A stretch of DNA of 61,508 nucleotides from Methylocystis sp. (GTDB lineage: Bacteria > Pseudomonadota > Alphaproteobacteria > Rhizobiales > Beijerinckiaceae). The notes under the pieces are model-generated. The model searched no databases, was not told the DNA's origin, and saw nothing but the letters and a program-made list of their open reading frames with translations. A program made the translations under genes and the position numbers. Shown here piece after piece: positions 6,567-15,522 of this stretch; position 1 is the first letter of the stretch; every line of letters starts with the position of its first letter. The DNA lies in assembly GCF_021731785.1 (NCBI RefSeq), contig NZ_JAKFWS010000018.1, positions 1 through 61,508 on the forward strand, given 5' to 3'.

Positions 6567-9500
6567 CTAAGAAGCCCTTGCTTGCGGCGAAGCGCCCCCG
6601 CGCCTTCGCTCTCCTTCCGCGCGCGCGCCGGAACGTTTGCGGTAGGCGGCGTCGCATGCATCGACGAGCGCGTTCAGCTCCGCGACGAACGCCGCAATCG
6701 GCGTGAGCGTCGTGAAGAGGGAAGACTCCAGTTTGAAGGCCAGCCGCTCAAGGCCGGCGAGCCCGAATTCCAGGCCGACGTTACGAAACAAGGCGCGGGG
6801 GTCGGCGATCCCGGTAAGAAACTGCATCGATGCGATGCGCGCGGCCGCATCCCGCATCCTTGCGTCGAGCGCGGCCTGCAACTGCTGTTCCCAGCGGTCG
6901 CGCGGCTTCACCTCCTCCAGAAAGGCGGTAAGCTTTGGCAGTCCGAAGAGATTGGCCGCCCGATCGAAATAGCCGCCGGCCGCGCGCATGTCTTCTCCCG
7001 ACTCCCGGGTGAGCGCGACAAGGAAAGGAAAATCGCCCACCCGATCGAAATAGGATTCTCCCAGCCCGCCAGCCGCTTCGGCGGCTCCCACGCGCGCGCG
7101 GTAGTCGTGAAGATCGGCGCGCCACTGTTCGATCTCTTCATCATCCGGGCTCAGTCGATAGCCGCGCCGCATCGCCCACTGGCACATGTAGGACAAAGCG
7201 TCTTCGAGCTGAAGGAGCAGGCCATATTCATGCGCGGCGTCCAGGCGGTCCTGCGACCGAAAATGCGCGCGCCATCTGTCGCCTTCAAAAATTCGATCGA
7301 AGGACAGATAGAGCTTCACAGCGTAGCTGAGCGGCGCCGGCGCCAGTCCCTCGCCAAGCAGCAGAAAACACACGCCCGTCTGATCGATCACTCTGTTGCA
7401 TATCGCCGTGACCGCGATCTCCCGTGCGAGCGAATGGTTTCTGATCCGGTCCGGAAAATGAGACCGCAAATATTCCGGAAAATAGCTCGCCAGAAACTCG
7501 TTGGCCCAAGACCCTTGCAGGAAGGAATCGTCTTCAAGCAGCCGCTGCTTCAGCGCCAGTTTCGCGTTCGCCATCAGCAAGGCGAGTTCCGGCCGCGTCA
7601 ACTCCTTCGTCTCGCGCGCAGCGACATCTTTGCGCGTCGGGAACGCGTCCGCAGCCGCATTGATATATCCGGCGTTTTCGAGTTGTCCGGCAAGATCCAT
7701 AAATGGATCGAGGTTACCCAGACAACGCGCATGGTCCAACGACAGGCAAAGACTTTGTTGGTCGTTGTCCCGCAGTACGGACGCGCAAACTTCCTCGGTC
7801 AGAGATTCAAGAAGCGCGTCGGCGTCGCCAGGTTCCGGCGCGTTTTCATCAGGGCGGACACGGAGCAAAGTCTTCAAATTGACTTCGTGATCGGAAAGAT
7901 CGACGCCCGCCGAATTGTCGACGGCGTCGGTGTTGGTGCGGCCGCCCTTCAACGCATATTCGATGCGCGCCCTCTGGGTGAACGCCAGATTCGCGCCCTC
8001 TCCGACGACTTTGGCGCGAAGCTGCAGGGCATCCACCCGCGCGCCGTCATTGACACGATCGCCGACGCCTTCATTTGTCTCCGAACTCGCTTTGACATAC
8101 GTGCCAATTCCGCCCATCCACAAAAGGTCCACGGGCGCCGTCAAAAGCCAACGAACAAGCGCTTCGCCGTCGGTCGCGCTGTGCCGCACGCCGAGCCAGG
8201 CCCGCACCTCAGGGCTTAGAGGGACATCCTTGGCTTCTCGCCGATAGACGCCGCCGCCTGGCGAGAGCAGCGCCGGGTTATAGTCGCGCCATGTCGAGTG
8301 TGGCGATTCAAACAGGCGGCGACGCTCAGCGAAGGACGCCAGCGGGTCCGGGTTCGGGTCCAAGAAGATGTACTGGCCGTCGAAAGCGCCGAGCAATCGG
8401 ATGCTTGACGTATGCAACATCCCGTTGCCGAAGACGTCGCCATCCATGGAGCCGACTCCGACGACGGTAATCGGCTCTGTATCAATGTTGCGACCAAGTT
8501 CTCGAAAATGCCGCCTGACACAGACCCACGCGCCGCGCGCGGTAATGCCTAACCGCTTGTGGTGGTAACCATGCGCGCCGCCGCTGGCGAAGGCGTCGCC
8601 GAGCCAGAACCCATAGAAGCGAGAAATGTCATTGGCGACGTCGGCCCAGGTCGCCGTGCCCTTGTCAGCGGCGACGACGAGGTAGGGATCGGGATCGTCA
8701 TATGCGACGAGATCCGGCGGCCGAACGATCTTCGAGTCCTTCAGATTGTCGGTCAGATCGAGAAGTCCGCGCAAGAACTGGGAATATGCCTCTTTCCCCG
8801 CCCGCTGACGCTGCGCCGCCTCCTCATAGGGAAGTTTCAGAATAAAGCCGCCCTTGGCCCCCTGCGGCACAATGAGAGCGTTCTTGATCATCTGGGTCTG
8901 CATCAGGGCGAGGATTTCGCTGCGAAAGTCTTCTGGCCTGTCCGACCAGCGAATGCCGCCGCGCGCGACCTTCGCCCCGCGAAGATGTATGCCTTCCATC
9001 GAGGGCGAATGAACGTAGATCTCAGCCATGGGCTTTGGAGCCGGCATGTTGAACACGCCAAGACTGCTGATTTTGAAAGCGATGAAATTGCGCGCCCAAT
9101 CGCCGGAAAAATAGAAGTTGGCGCGCACCGTCGCGTCGATGAGATTAAAGAGGTCGCGCAAGATGCGATCGTCGCTGCTGTCGACGATCTTATCCAGAAC
9201 CTCGACGAGTTGAGCCCTGATCGGCGTGAGCAGTTCAAGCTCGGTCTCAAAAGCGTCGCGTCCCCCGTGATCGGGTTTGAACCGCGCTTCAAAATAGCGA
9301 TACAACAGCTCGACGGCCGCCGGACTTCGCAACAGTCCATGGTAAATGCGGGCGCGTCCGACCCGGACGCCGAGTTGCTGATAGTAATTGCAGTAAGCGC
9401 GAAAGAGATCGATCTGACGCCAATCGAGCTCAGTCGCCAGGATCAGGCCGTTCAAGGCGTCGCTTTCGACATCCGCGGAAAGCACCGCCTCGAGCGCCTG

Positions 9501-9947
9501 CAACAATCGCCGACGACAGCGCGCGAGGCTCGTTCCAATCTGCATCGAGGGCTCAACCGTAAAGCTGCGTATGAAGCGCGGCCCCATGCTGAGATTAAGC
9601 TTGAATTGTATTTGGTCTAAGACGCGCAGTCCCAGGTTTTGCAGCACCGGCAGGAGTTCGTCGAGCGGACGCTCCTTCCCGCTGATCAGGCGAATCTCAT
9701 AGTTCGCTGCGCCGGCGCCGCCCAGCGGGCGGAGTTCGACAATATCGCGCGCGCTGTCTTGGTTTATCTCGATCAACGCTATGTCGCGCGCGGCGCGCGC
9801 AGCCGGCACGAGATGCCGATAGGACTTAGGCAGCGCGCGAAGCGCATCCGCCGGCAGTTCATGTCCGACACGGCGTTCGGCGCGATGCAGGAAGCGGCGA
9901 ACCGCCGCATCCCAATCTGCGGTGCGGAATGTCTCGATCGCCGACAT
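6567..9947 (-). CDS. NAD-specific glutamate dehydrogenase (large type)
   Basis: A protein of about 1126 aa that interconverts glutamate and 2-oxoglutarate plus ammonium with NAD. Visible landmarks are KVARGGIRWSDRPEDFRSE, the substrate-lysine region VPQGAKGGFILK, VVGVGSMDGDVFGNG for the nucleotide fold, and GEGANLAFTQRARIEYA. Most alphaproteobacterial enzymes of this superfamily are about 1600 aa; this one lacks much of the N-terminal regulatory part and resembles the shorter class of about 115 kDa. The start at 9947 avoids overlap with the upstream kinase gene; an ATG at 10004 would overlap it by 32 bases. It sits inside a partner-switching cassette, with only four bases before the phosphatase gene, implying co-expression. 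Confidence 0.88.
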   Translation of the reverse strand: MSAIETFRTADWDAAVRRFLHRAERRVGHELPADALRALPKSYRHLVPAARAARDIALIEINQDSARDIVELRPLGGAGAANYEIRLISGKERPLDELLPVLQNLGLRVLDQIQFKLNLSMGPRFIRSFTVEPSMQIGTSLARCRRRLLQALEAVLSADVESDALNGLILATELDWRQIDLFRAYCNYYQQLGVRVGRARIYHGLLRSPAAVELLYRYFEARFKPDHGGRDAFETELELLTPIRAQLVEVLDKIVDSSDDRILRDLFNLIDATVRANFYFSGDWARNFIAFKISSLGVFNMPAPKPMAEIYVHSPSMEGIHLRGAKVARGGIRWSDRPEDFRSEILALMQTQMIKNALIVPQGAKGGFILKLPYEEAAQRQRAGKEAYSQFLRGLLDLTDNLKDSKIVRPPDLVAYDDPDPYLVVAADKGTATWADVANDISRFYGFWLGDAFASGGAHGYHHKRLGITARGAWVCVRRHFRELGRNIDTEPITVVGVGSMDGDVFGNGMLHTSSIRLLGAFDGQYIFLDPNPDPLASFAERRRLFESPHSTWRDYNPALLSPGGGVYRREAKDVPLSPEVRAWLGVRHSATDGEALVRWLLTAPVDLLWMGGIGTYVKASSETNEGVGDRVNDGARVDALQLRAKVVGEGANLAFTQRARIEYALKGGRTNTDAVDNSAGVDLSDHEVNLKTLLRVRPDENAPEPGDADALLESLTEEVCASVLRDNDQQSLCLSLDHARCLGNLDPFMDLAGQLENAGYINAAADAFPTRKDVAARETKELTRPELALLMANAKLALKQRLLEDDSFLQGSWANEFLASYFPEYLRSHFPDRIRNHSLAREIAVTAICNRVIDQTGVCFLLLGEGLAPAPLSYAVKLYLSFDRIFEGDRWRAHFRSQDRLDAAHEYGLLLQLEDALSYMCQWAMRRGYRLSPDDEEIEQWRADLHDYRARVGAAEAAGGLGESYFDRVGDFPFLVALTRESGEDMRAAGGYFDRAANLFGLPKLTAFLEEVKPRDRWEQQLQAALDARMRDAAARIASMQFLTGIADPRALFRNVGLEFGLAGLERLAFKLESSLFTTLTPIAAFVAELNALVDACDAAYRKRSGARAEGERRRGGASPQARAS

Positions 9948-9972
9948 TTCGGGAGGGCCAAACACGGGAAGG

Positions 9973-10407
9973 CTAAGCGATCTTCTTGCGCATTTCGAGC
10001 ACATTGCCCGAATCCGTCTTGGAATATTGAACCGAGTCCATCACCGAACGGATGAAGAATATGCCACGGCCGCGTTCGCCGAGTTCGTCAAGGTCGGGCG
10101 TCGGCACGGCGGCAAGATTGAAGCCTCCGCCATGATCAAAGACGCGCACGGAAAGATAGGCGTCCTTGACGGAAAGACAGATCCGAACGGAGTCCTTGGC
10201 GCTTACTGCGGTGCTGTATTGAATCGCGTTGGCGACGGCTTCGGTCAGTGCAAGATTGAGATGGAAAGCGAGAGTTTCGCGCTTATCCTCCTGGACGTCC
10301 AACTCTTTCGCGAGTTGTTCAGCGATCGCGCCAACAAAACGCAGATATCGCGTTTCATTGGGAACGACGATTTCCAAATTGACCGCCGTCTCGCACATTT
10401 CGATCAC
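9973..10407 (-). CDS. RsbW-like anti-sigma factor / serine kinase
   Basis: A 144-aa GHKL ATPase of the RsbW/SpoIIAB type. The N box is ALTEAVANAIQYS, followed by the G1 motif DHGGGFN and the G2 region GERGRGIFFI. In partner switching such a kinase phosphorylates a STAS antagonist and binds either that protein or a client. The STAS gene lies 13 bases upstream and a PP2C phosphatase two genes downstream, so the set is complete. Which protein it controls is not shown; no sigma factor gene is adjacent, so the client may be a different regulator or encoded elsewhere. Confidence 0.85.
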   Translation of the reverse strand: MIEMCETAVNLEIVVPNETRYLRFVGAIAEQLAKELDVQEDKRETLAFHLNLALTEAVANAIQYSTAVSAKDSVRICLSVKDAYLSVRVFDHGGGFNLAAVPTPDLDELGERGRGIFFIRSVMDSVQYSKTDSGNVLEMRKKIA

Positions 10408-10420
10408 CGCCCGTCCCCAT

Positions 10421-10753
10421 TCAGGCGCTCAGCGCCAGTTGCAGGCTTGGATAAATGTCGAAAACTCGATGCAGCCGTGTCAGCTCGAACATCGACCTGA
10501 CGCGCGGCTGCAGACCCGCCAAAGCGAACCCGCTCGACCGCAAATTCGCATTTTTGTAGCCGGAAAGTAGAGCGCCCAAGCCCGAGCTGTCGATAAATTG
10601 AACTCTCGCGAGATCGATCACCACGTTTTTTGCGCCACCTTCTAGCGTTTTCAGGACCAGATTCTTAAGCTCGCCGGAGTTGTGCGCGTCGATGCGATCT
10701 TCCTGGATGCTCAAAACGGTGCGGTCGTCGCGCACTTCCTTAGCTGCTCTCAT
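10421..10753 (-). CDS. STAS-domain anti-sigma factor antagonist (RsbV-like)
   Basis: A 110-aa STAS protein with the phosphoacceptor region VQFIDSSGLGALL (S56/S57), typical of RsbV/SpoIIAA. When dephosphorylated it should bind the RsbW-like kinase and free its client. The ATG at 10753 matches the usual length of the family; an upstream ATG at 10858 would add 35 residues unlike any STAS domain. It is the first gene of the leftward unit STAS-kinase-glutamate dehydrogenase-phosphatase. Confidence 0.85.
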   Translation of the reverse strand: MRAAKEVRDDRTVLSIQEDRIDAHNSGELKNLVLKTLEGGAKNVVIDLARVQFIDSSGLGALLSGYKNANLRSSGFALAGLQPRVRSMFELTRLHRVFDIYPSLQLALSA

Positions 10754-10885
10754 TGTCCAGTCTCGGCTCGATTTCGGACCACGAACGGATATGCCGATTA
10801 CATATGTCTGAGCCCCGCATTTTAACAGGGTCTGATGCAAAGCTTCCGGCTTCCTCATTCCTCGGACGCCTTGAGCTCACGGTTT

Positions 10886-12169
10886 TCAGCCAAACGCCTG
10901 GGTGAGGTCGGCAATGAGGTCGTCCGGGTGCTCGATGCCGATCGAAGCCCGAATGAGCGACGGCGTGATGCCGATTTCCCGCCTGGCCTCCTCGGTCAGC
11001 GCCGAATGCACAGTCGTCGCCGGATGACAGATCAGAGATTCGGCGCCGCCCAGGCTCACGGCGAGCTTGAAAATCTGCAGCCGATTGAGAAAGGCGAAGG
11101 CCTCGGCCTGCCCGCCAGTGACTTCGAAAGAGAAGGTGGAGCCGGCCGAACTCGACTGACGCTCCATCAGCATCCGCTGAGGGTGATCGGGCGGCAGCAG
11201 CGGGGGGTAATGAACGCTGGCCACCTTGGGATGGCTTGCAAGAAATTTCGCGACGATCGCCACGTTCTCCGCAGCCCGGTTCATGCGCAACGACAATGTT
11301 TCGAGCGACCGGCCGAGCATCCAGCAGGAATGCGCGTCGAGTTGCGTGCCGATGGCGCTGCGCATCGCGCGTATCGTCTTGAGATGCGCACAGGCGCCGA
11401 CGACGGCGCCGCCGATCAGATCGCTGTGTCCGCCGACATATTTGGTCAGCGAATAGAGCGACAGATCGGCGCCATGCCGCAGCGGCGACTGGAAAACCGG
11501 GCCGAGCAGCGTATTGTCGCAGCATATGACCGGGCGCGCGCCCTGCTTCGCCGCAATGTCTTCGGCGATGCGCCGCACGAGCGCAATATCGACGAGGCTG
11601 TTCATCGGATTGGACGGCGTCTCGATGAAAATCATCGCAATTCGCCCGATGTCCATTGCGCGTTCGGCCGCGGCGCGGATGTTTTCTTCGTCAAGCCCGT
11701 CCGTGAAGCCGACGCCCGTCAAGCCGAACGGCGCCAGGGTCTTGTCGATGAGAACTTCGGTGCCGCCATAGAGCGGGCGGCTGCGCAGAATCGTTTCTCC
11801 GGACCGCGCAAACGCAAGAATCGTCGTGACGATCGCCGACATGCCGGAGGAAAAGACGAGACCGCATTCGGCGTGTTCGTATATCGCCAGACGATCTTCG
11901 ACAATCTCGAGATTGGGATGGTTGAAGCGCGAATAGACGAGGCCGGACGCTTCGCCCTCGGGCAGCGCGCGACGGCCGGCCATATAGTCGAAGAAGTCGC
12001 GCCCGTCCTCCGCGGTGCGAAACACGAAGGTCGACGTGAGGAACACGGGCGGCTTGACCGACCCTTCAGACAACGCCGGGTCGTAGCCGTAGCTCAACAT
12101 CAGCGTTTCCGGCTGAAGCAGATGGTCGCCGATGCTGGCCTTATGGTATCGCGCGCTGTCCATGGTCAT
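10886..12169 (-). CDS. Cys/Met metabolism PLP-dependent enzyme (cystathionine gamma-synthase family)
   Basis: A 427-aa fold-type I PLP enzyme. [14 protein letters not shown] contains the Schiff-base lysine K243; the phosphate-binding region SSGMSAI, the CDNT motif near residue 217 and the Arg-containing [10 protein letters not shown] segment are all present. The family includes cystathionine gamma-synthase, cystathionine gamma-lyase and methionine gamma-lyase. At 427 aa it is longer than the classic enzymes (about 390 aa), with an insertion at residues 56-75, as in the longer cystathionine gamma-synthase-family subgroup. The exact substrate cannot be fixed from sequence. Confidence 0.88.
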   Translation of the reverse strand: MTMDSARYHKASIGDHLLQPETLMLSYGYDPALSEGSVKPPVFLTSTFVFRTAEDGRDFFDYMAGRRALPEGEASGLVYSRFNHPNLEIVEDRLAIYEHAECGLVFSSGMSAIVTTILAFARSGETILRSRPLYGGTEVLIDKTLAPFGLTGVGFTDGLDEENIRAAAERAMDIGRIAMIFIETPSNPMNSLVDIALVRRIAEDIAAKQGARPVICCDNTLLGPVFQSPLRHGADLSLYSLTKYVGGHSDLIGGAVVGACAHLKTIRAMRSAIGTQLDAHSCWMLGRSLETLSLRMNRAAENVAIVAKFLASHPKVASVHYPPLLPPDHPQRMLMERQSSSAGSTFSFEVTGGQAEAFAFLNRLQIFKLAVSLGGAESLICHPATTVHSALTEEARREIGITPSLIRASIGIEHPDDLIADLTQAFG

Positions 12170-12372
12170 TCCCTTGATGACGCCTGCTCATCAAGCGGCG
12201 CCGCTACGGCAAATAGCGCGCCAAACCTCGGTTGCTCGCGCAGACGGAGCGTTCGCCTTATTTTTTCGATACGTCGATTTCGGCAGTTGCGTGACCTGCG
12301 CTCATCTGGAAATCCGCCGCGCGGTGCGTTCCTTAAGTCACGGCTGGTTTCCGTCGCGCCAATATCCGCCTT

Positions 12373-13773
12373 TCAAGGATGAGGTTCGGCGGCGTGATCG
12401 AGGCCAAGCGCCTTGAGGCTTGTCGCTAGAGAGCGCGTTTCCGCCTCTTCATAGAGCGCGAGTTCATCAACGACCGGCGCGCCGAGCACCGCCTCGAAGG
12501 CGCGTTGGTCGGCGCGCTCGATCAAATCTTCCGCGCGTTGATCCCCGAGATTCGAGCGAAAAATGCCGGCGGCGCTGACCGGCAGGAAATCCTCGTAAAG
12601 GATCGGCTCGGCGCGCAGGGCTCCGGCCTGCAGAAGATCGTCCAGCGCCGGACGGGACGCCGGGTCTACTGCCTTCGCACTTGCTTCGGGAGAATAGCGA
12701 AAGAAAGCGAGCTTCTCGCCTCTCAAGGTCTCATCATCGTCGGGGAACGCCGCAAAGCGTCGGGTCAGCGCCGCATTGAAGGCAACCGCATTGGCGCCAT
12801 CTGTCGCGAGCGGAACCTCGGCCTGAGCCTCGGCGAGAAGCCTGTCGTAAAGCGCGCGTCCCTTTGCGGTCAGCGCGGCGCCTCTCTGTTCGATCTCGCC
12901 GAAGCGCGCGGCATGCGCGCCACGCCTCCGGCCGTCTTCCTCGATGAATTCGACGGGCTCGGGGCGCGCCTTGAAGCTCGTCTGGCGCAGGAGGATGGGA
13001 CAGCGGCGACGCGGCGGCCCTTCGATGATCGCTTTAGGACTCATGCCTTTTGCCGCCATCGCCGCGTGCACGGCGTCGATATCGAGCGCATGCAAGGTGA
13101 GATGGTTGATATGCGGCCCTTTGAAGCAAACAATGTCGGCGAGCAGCGGATGCGTCGCATAGAGCTTCTGATAGATGGCGGACGAGACTATCGCCAGCCC
13201 GTTCCAGCGGAACGTCTTTGTCGCTTCAACCACAAATTCGCGCGCCTCTTCGTCGTCGAACCCGCGCACTTCAAAGAGATCGATCAGCTCCCGACAGCGC
13301 AGCGTGAAAATGTCACGCTGCGCGAGAATCTTCGCGGCGATCTCGCGCGCTTTCGCGTCAACGATCAGATCCAGTCTGAGAAGCGAGGCGAAGATCCGAA
13401 ACGGGCACGCCCGCATCGCAGCTTCGCCGATCGGCCGGAATGCGGTCGAATGCACGGGAAGTCCGGCGACCGACAAATCGTAATAGCCGACCGGCGCCAT
13501 CCCCATGATCGCGAACAGCCGGAGCAGCATCGACAATTCTTCGGCCGTCCCGACGCGAATGGCGCCATGGCGCTCGATGTCGAGTCGCTCGAATTCGCCG
13601 CTTTGGCGTAGACGGCGCTTGAGCGGCAAGTCCTCGGCGAGCGCCTGCCGATTCAGCTCGGCGACGAGCGCTTTCATCGCGCGATACTGCGGCGCTTCGG
13701 CCTGATACATGTCCGAGATCGCCGAGGCGAACATCGCTCGAATGGCGTCGGCGGAAGCGGAAGATTCGTGCAT
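12373..13773 (-). CDS. hglS: 2-oxoadipate dioxygenase/decarboxylase (HglS/YdcJ, DUF1338)
   Basis: A 466-aa protein of the HglS/YdcJ family. The family converts 2-oxoadipate to 2-hydroxyglutarate with Fe(II) and oxygen in lysine catabolism. The hallmark stretch FKGPHINHLTLHALDID carries the family's metal-binding His, and the C-terminal YEDFLPVSAAGIFRSNL block is also typical. It reads in the same direction as the aldehyde dehydrogenase at 13855-15393, which belongs to the ALDH7 family of aminoadipate-semialdehyde dehydrogenases, so a lysine to 2-aminoadipate to 2-oxoadipate route is likely. A hydroxyglutarate dehydrogenase is not in the window. Confidence 0.85.
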   Translation of the reverse strand: MHESSASADAIRAMFASAISDMYQAEAPQYRAMKALVAELNRQALAEDLPLKRRLRQSGEFERLDIERHGAIRVGTAEELSMLLRLFAIMGMAPVGYYDLSVAGLPVHSTAFRPIGEAAMRACPFRIFASLLRLDLIVDAKAREIAAKILAQRDIFTLRCRELIDLFEVRGFDDEEAREFVVEATKTFRWNGLAIVSSAIYQKLYATHPLLADIVCFKGPHINHLTLHALDIDAVHAAMAAKGMSPKAIIEGPPRRRCPILLRQTSFKARPEPVEFIEEDGRRRGAHAARFGEIEQRGAALTAKGRALYDRLLAEAQAEVPLATDGANAVAFNAALTRRFAAFPDDDETLRGEKLAFFRYSPEASAKAVDPASRPALDDLLQAGALRAEPILYEDFLPVSAAGIFRSNLGDQRAEDLIERADQRAFEAVLGAPVVDELALYEEAETRSLATSLKALGLDHAAEPHP

Positions 13774-13854
13774 CTCAGCCCTGACCGATCGACTCTTGCT
13801 TCTCGTAACTTAAGTCGTCAGCGTCGCAAAATCACGGGGGCGACGACGCGAAAC

Positions 13855-15393
13855 CTAGGCCCCCAAATCGAATTTGACGCCCTGAGCCAGCGGCAACTCG
13901 CCCGAATAATTGATCGTGTTGGTGGCGCGGCGCATATAGGCCTTCCAGCAGTCGGACCCCGCTTCGCGGCCGCCGCCGGTGTCCTTCTCGCCGCCGAAAG
14001 CGCCGCCGATTTCGGCGCCGGACGGGCCGATGTTCACATTGGCGATACCGCAGTCCGAACCGCTCGCGGCCATGAAAAATTCCGCTTCATCGAGGCGCGC
14101 CGTGAAGATCGACGACGCCAGGCCATGCGCCACATCATTGTTCAGTCGAATTGCGTCCTCGAGGCTGCCGAACTTCATCACATAAAGGATGGGCGCAAAT
14201 GTTTCGCGCCGAACGACCTCCGTCTGGCCCGGCATGTCCACCAGCGCCGGACGCACATAGAAGGCGTCGGGATATTTTTCCGCAAGCAGGCGTTCCCCGC
14301 CGAAAACGACGCCCCCGGCGCCGCGCGCTTCGTCAAGCGCCGCGCTCATCGCCGCATAGGCGCTCTCGTCGATGAGCGGGCCGACGAGGGAGCCGCCGTC
14401 GCGGGGATCGCCGACCGGAACTGAGGCGTAGGCGCGCCGCAATCGGTCGAGTAGCTCCTCATGAACGTCTTCATGCACGATCAGGCGGCGCAAGCTCGTG
14501 CAGCGCTGGCCCGCCGTGCCCATCGCCGCGAAGGCGATTGCCCGCACCGCGAGGTCGAGCGGCGCGGAGGCGCAGACGATCGCGGCGTTGTTGCCGCCAA
14601 GCTCGAGAATCGATCGCGCAAAACGGCGCGCGAGGCGCGGCGCGACGGCGCGGCCCATGGCGGTCGAACCTGTCGCGGAAACCAGCCGAACCCGCGCGTC
14701 TTCGACCAGCGCCTCGCCGATCTCGCGCCCGCCGACGAGCAGGTTGGAAAGACCATCGGGCGCATCGCCGAAACGCGCGGCGGCGCGTTCCACCAGCGCC
14801 TGCGTCGCCAGCGCGACGAGCGGTGTCTTCTCCGAAGGCTTCCAGACAAGGGAGTTGCCGCAGACCAGCGCCAGCGCGGCGTTCCAGGCCCAGACGGCGA
14901 CGGGAAAGTTGAAGCTGGTGATGACGCCGGCGACGCCCAGCGGATGCCATGTCTCCATCATCCGATGGCCGCGGCGTTCGGTGGCGATGGTCAGGCCATG
15001 CAGTTGACGTGAGAGTCCGACGGCGAAGTCGCAGATATCGATCATCTCCTGAACTTCGCCGAGGCCCTCCGTCGTAATTTTCCCGGCCTCGATCGTGACG
15101 AGGCGCGCGAGCTCTGTCTTGGCCGCGCGCAGCTCCTCGCCCAGCAGGCGCACGAATTCGCCCCGGCGCGGCGCGGGGACGTTACGCCAGACCCGAAACG
15201 CAGCCTCGGCGCGCTCGATGGTCTGCTGCGCAATCGTTAAATCGGCGCTCTCCACATGCGCGATGATCTCGCCGGTGATCGGTGAACGCGTGGTCAGAGA
15301 CCCGCGCCTGAACCTGTCAGATTCGACTCCAAATTTTTCCAGAAGGGCCGCAGTTTCGGCGGCCACGTCGGCATGCAGAACGCGCGCCTCCAT
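13855..15393 (-). CDS. amaB: Aldehyde dehydrogenase, ALDH7 type (aminoadipate-semialdehyde dehydrogenase)
   Basis: A 512-aa NAD-dependent aldehyde dehydrogenase. It shows the catalytic Glu motif LELGGNNAAIV, the catalytic Cys in TAGQRCTSLRR, the folding motif ITSFNFPVAVWAWN and the ALDH7-like C-terminus GGGREAGSDCWKAYMRR. ALDH7 enzymes (AmaB/Pcd/antiquitin) oxidise 2-aminoadipate 6-semialdehyde from lysine. The ATG at 15393 is preceded by GGGAG; the frame stays open to 15552 but that extension has no conserved sequence and would run into the divergent aminotransferase gene. Its neighbour HglS acts later in the same pathway. Confidence 0.85.
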   Translation of the reverse strand: MEARVLHADVAAETAALLEKFGVESDRFRRGSLTTRSPITGEIIAHVESADLTIAQQTIERAEAAFRVWRNVPAPRRGEFVRLLGEELRAAKTELARLVTIEAGKITTEGLGEVQEMIDICDFAVGLSRQLHGLTIATERRGHRMMETWHPLGVAGVITSFNFPVAVWAWNAALALVCGNSLVWKPSEKTPLVALATQALVERAAARFGDAPDGLSNLLVGGREIGEALVEDARVRLVSATGSTAMGRAVAPRLARRFARSILELGGNNAAIVCASAPLDLAVRAIAFAAMGTAGQRCTSLRRLIVHEDVHEELLDRLRRAYASVPVGDPRDGGSLVGPLIDESAYAAMSAALDEARGAGGVVFGGERLLAEKYPDAFYVRPALVDMPGQTEVVRRETFAPILYVMKFGSLEDAIRLNNDVAHGLASSIFTARLDEAEFFMAASGSDCGIANVNIGPSGAEIGGAFGGEKDTGGGREAGSDCWKAYMRRATNTINYSGELPLAQGVKFDLGA

Positions 15394-15522
15394 TTCGACT
15401 CCCGATGATGGCCATGACTTATGCGGCTGGCGCCGCCCATCCCTTCTGCCTATGTATGCTTTAATCACGCAAATGTCCGCAGGCGCCTTTCTCATGTGGA
15501 TGCGCGCAAAAAGCTCTCGGAT

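Noticed and set aside
6486-9620. Long plus-strand frames (577 and 353 aa) opposite the glutamate dehydrogenase
   Set aside because: No motifs, no ribosome binding sites, and the minus strand encodes a well-recognised enzyme.
10835-13611. Plus-strand frames of 515 and 368 aa
   Set aside because: Antisense to the PLP enzyme and hglS; compositionally Arg/Ala/Gly-rich shadow frames.
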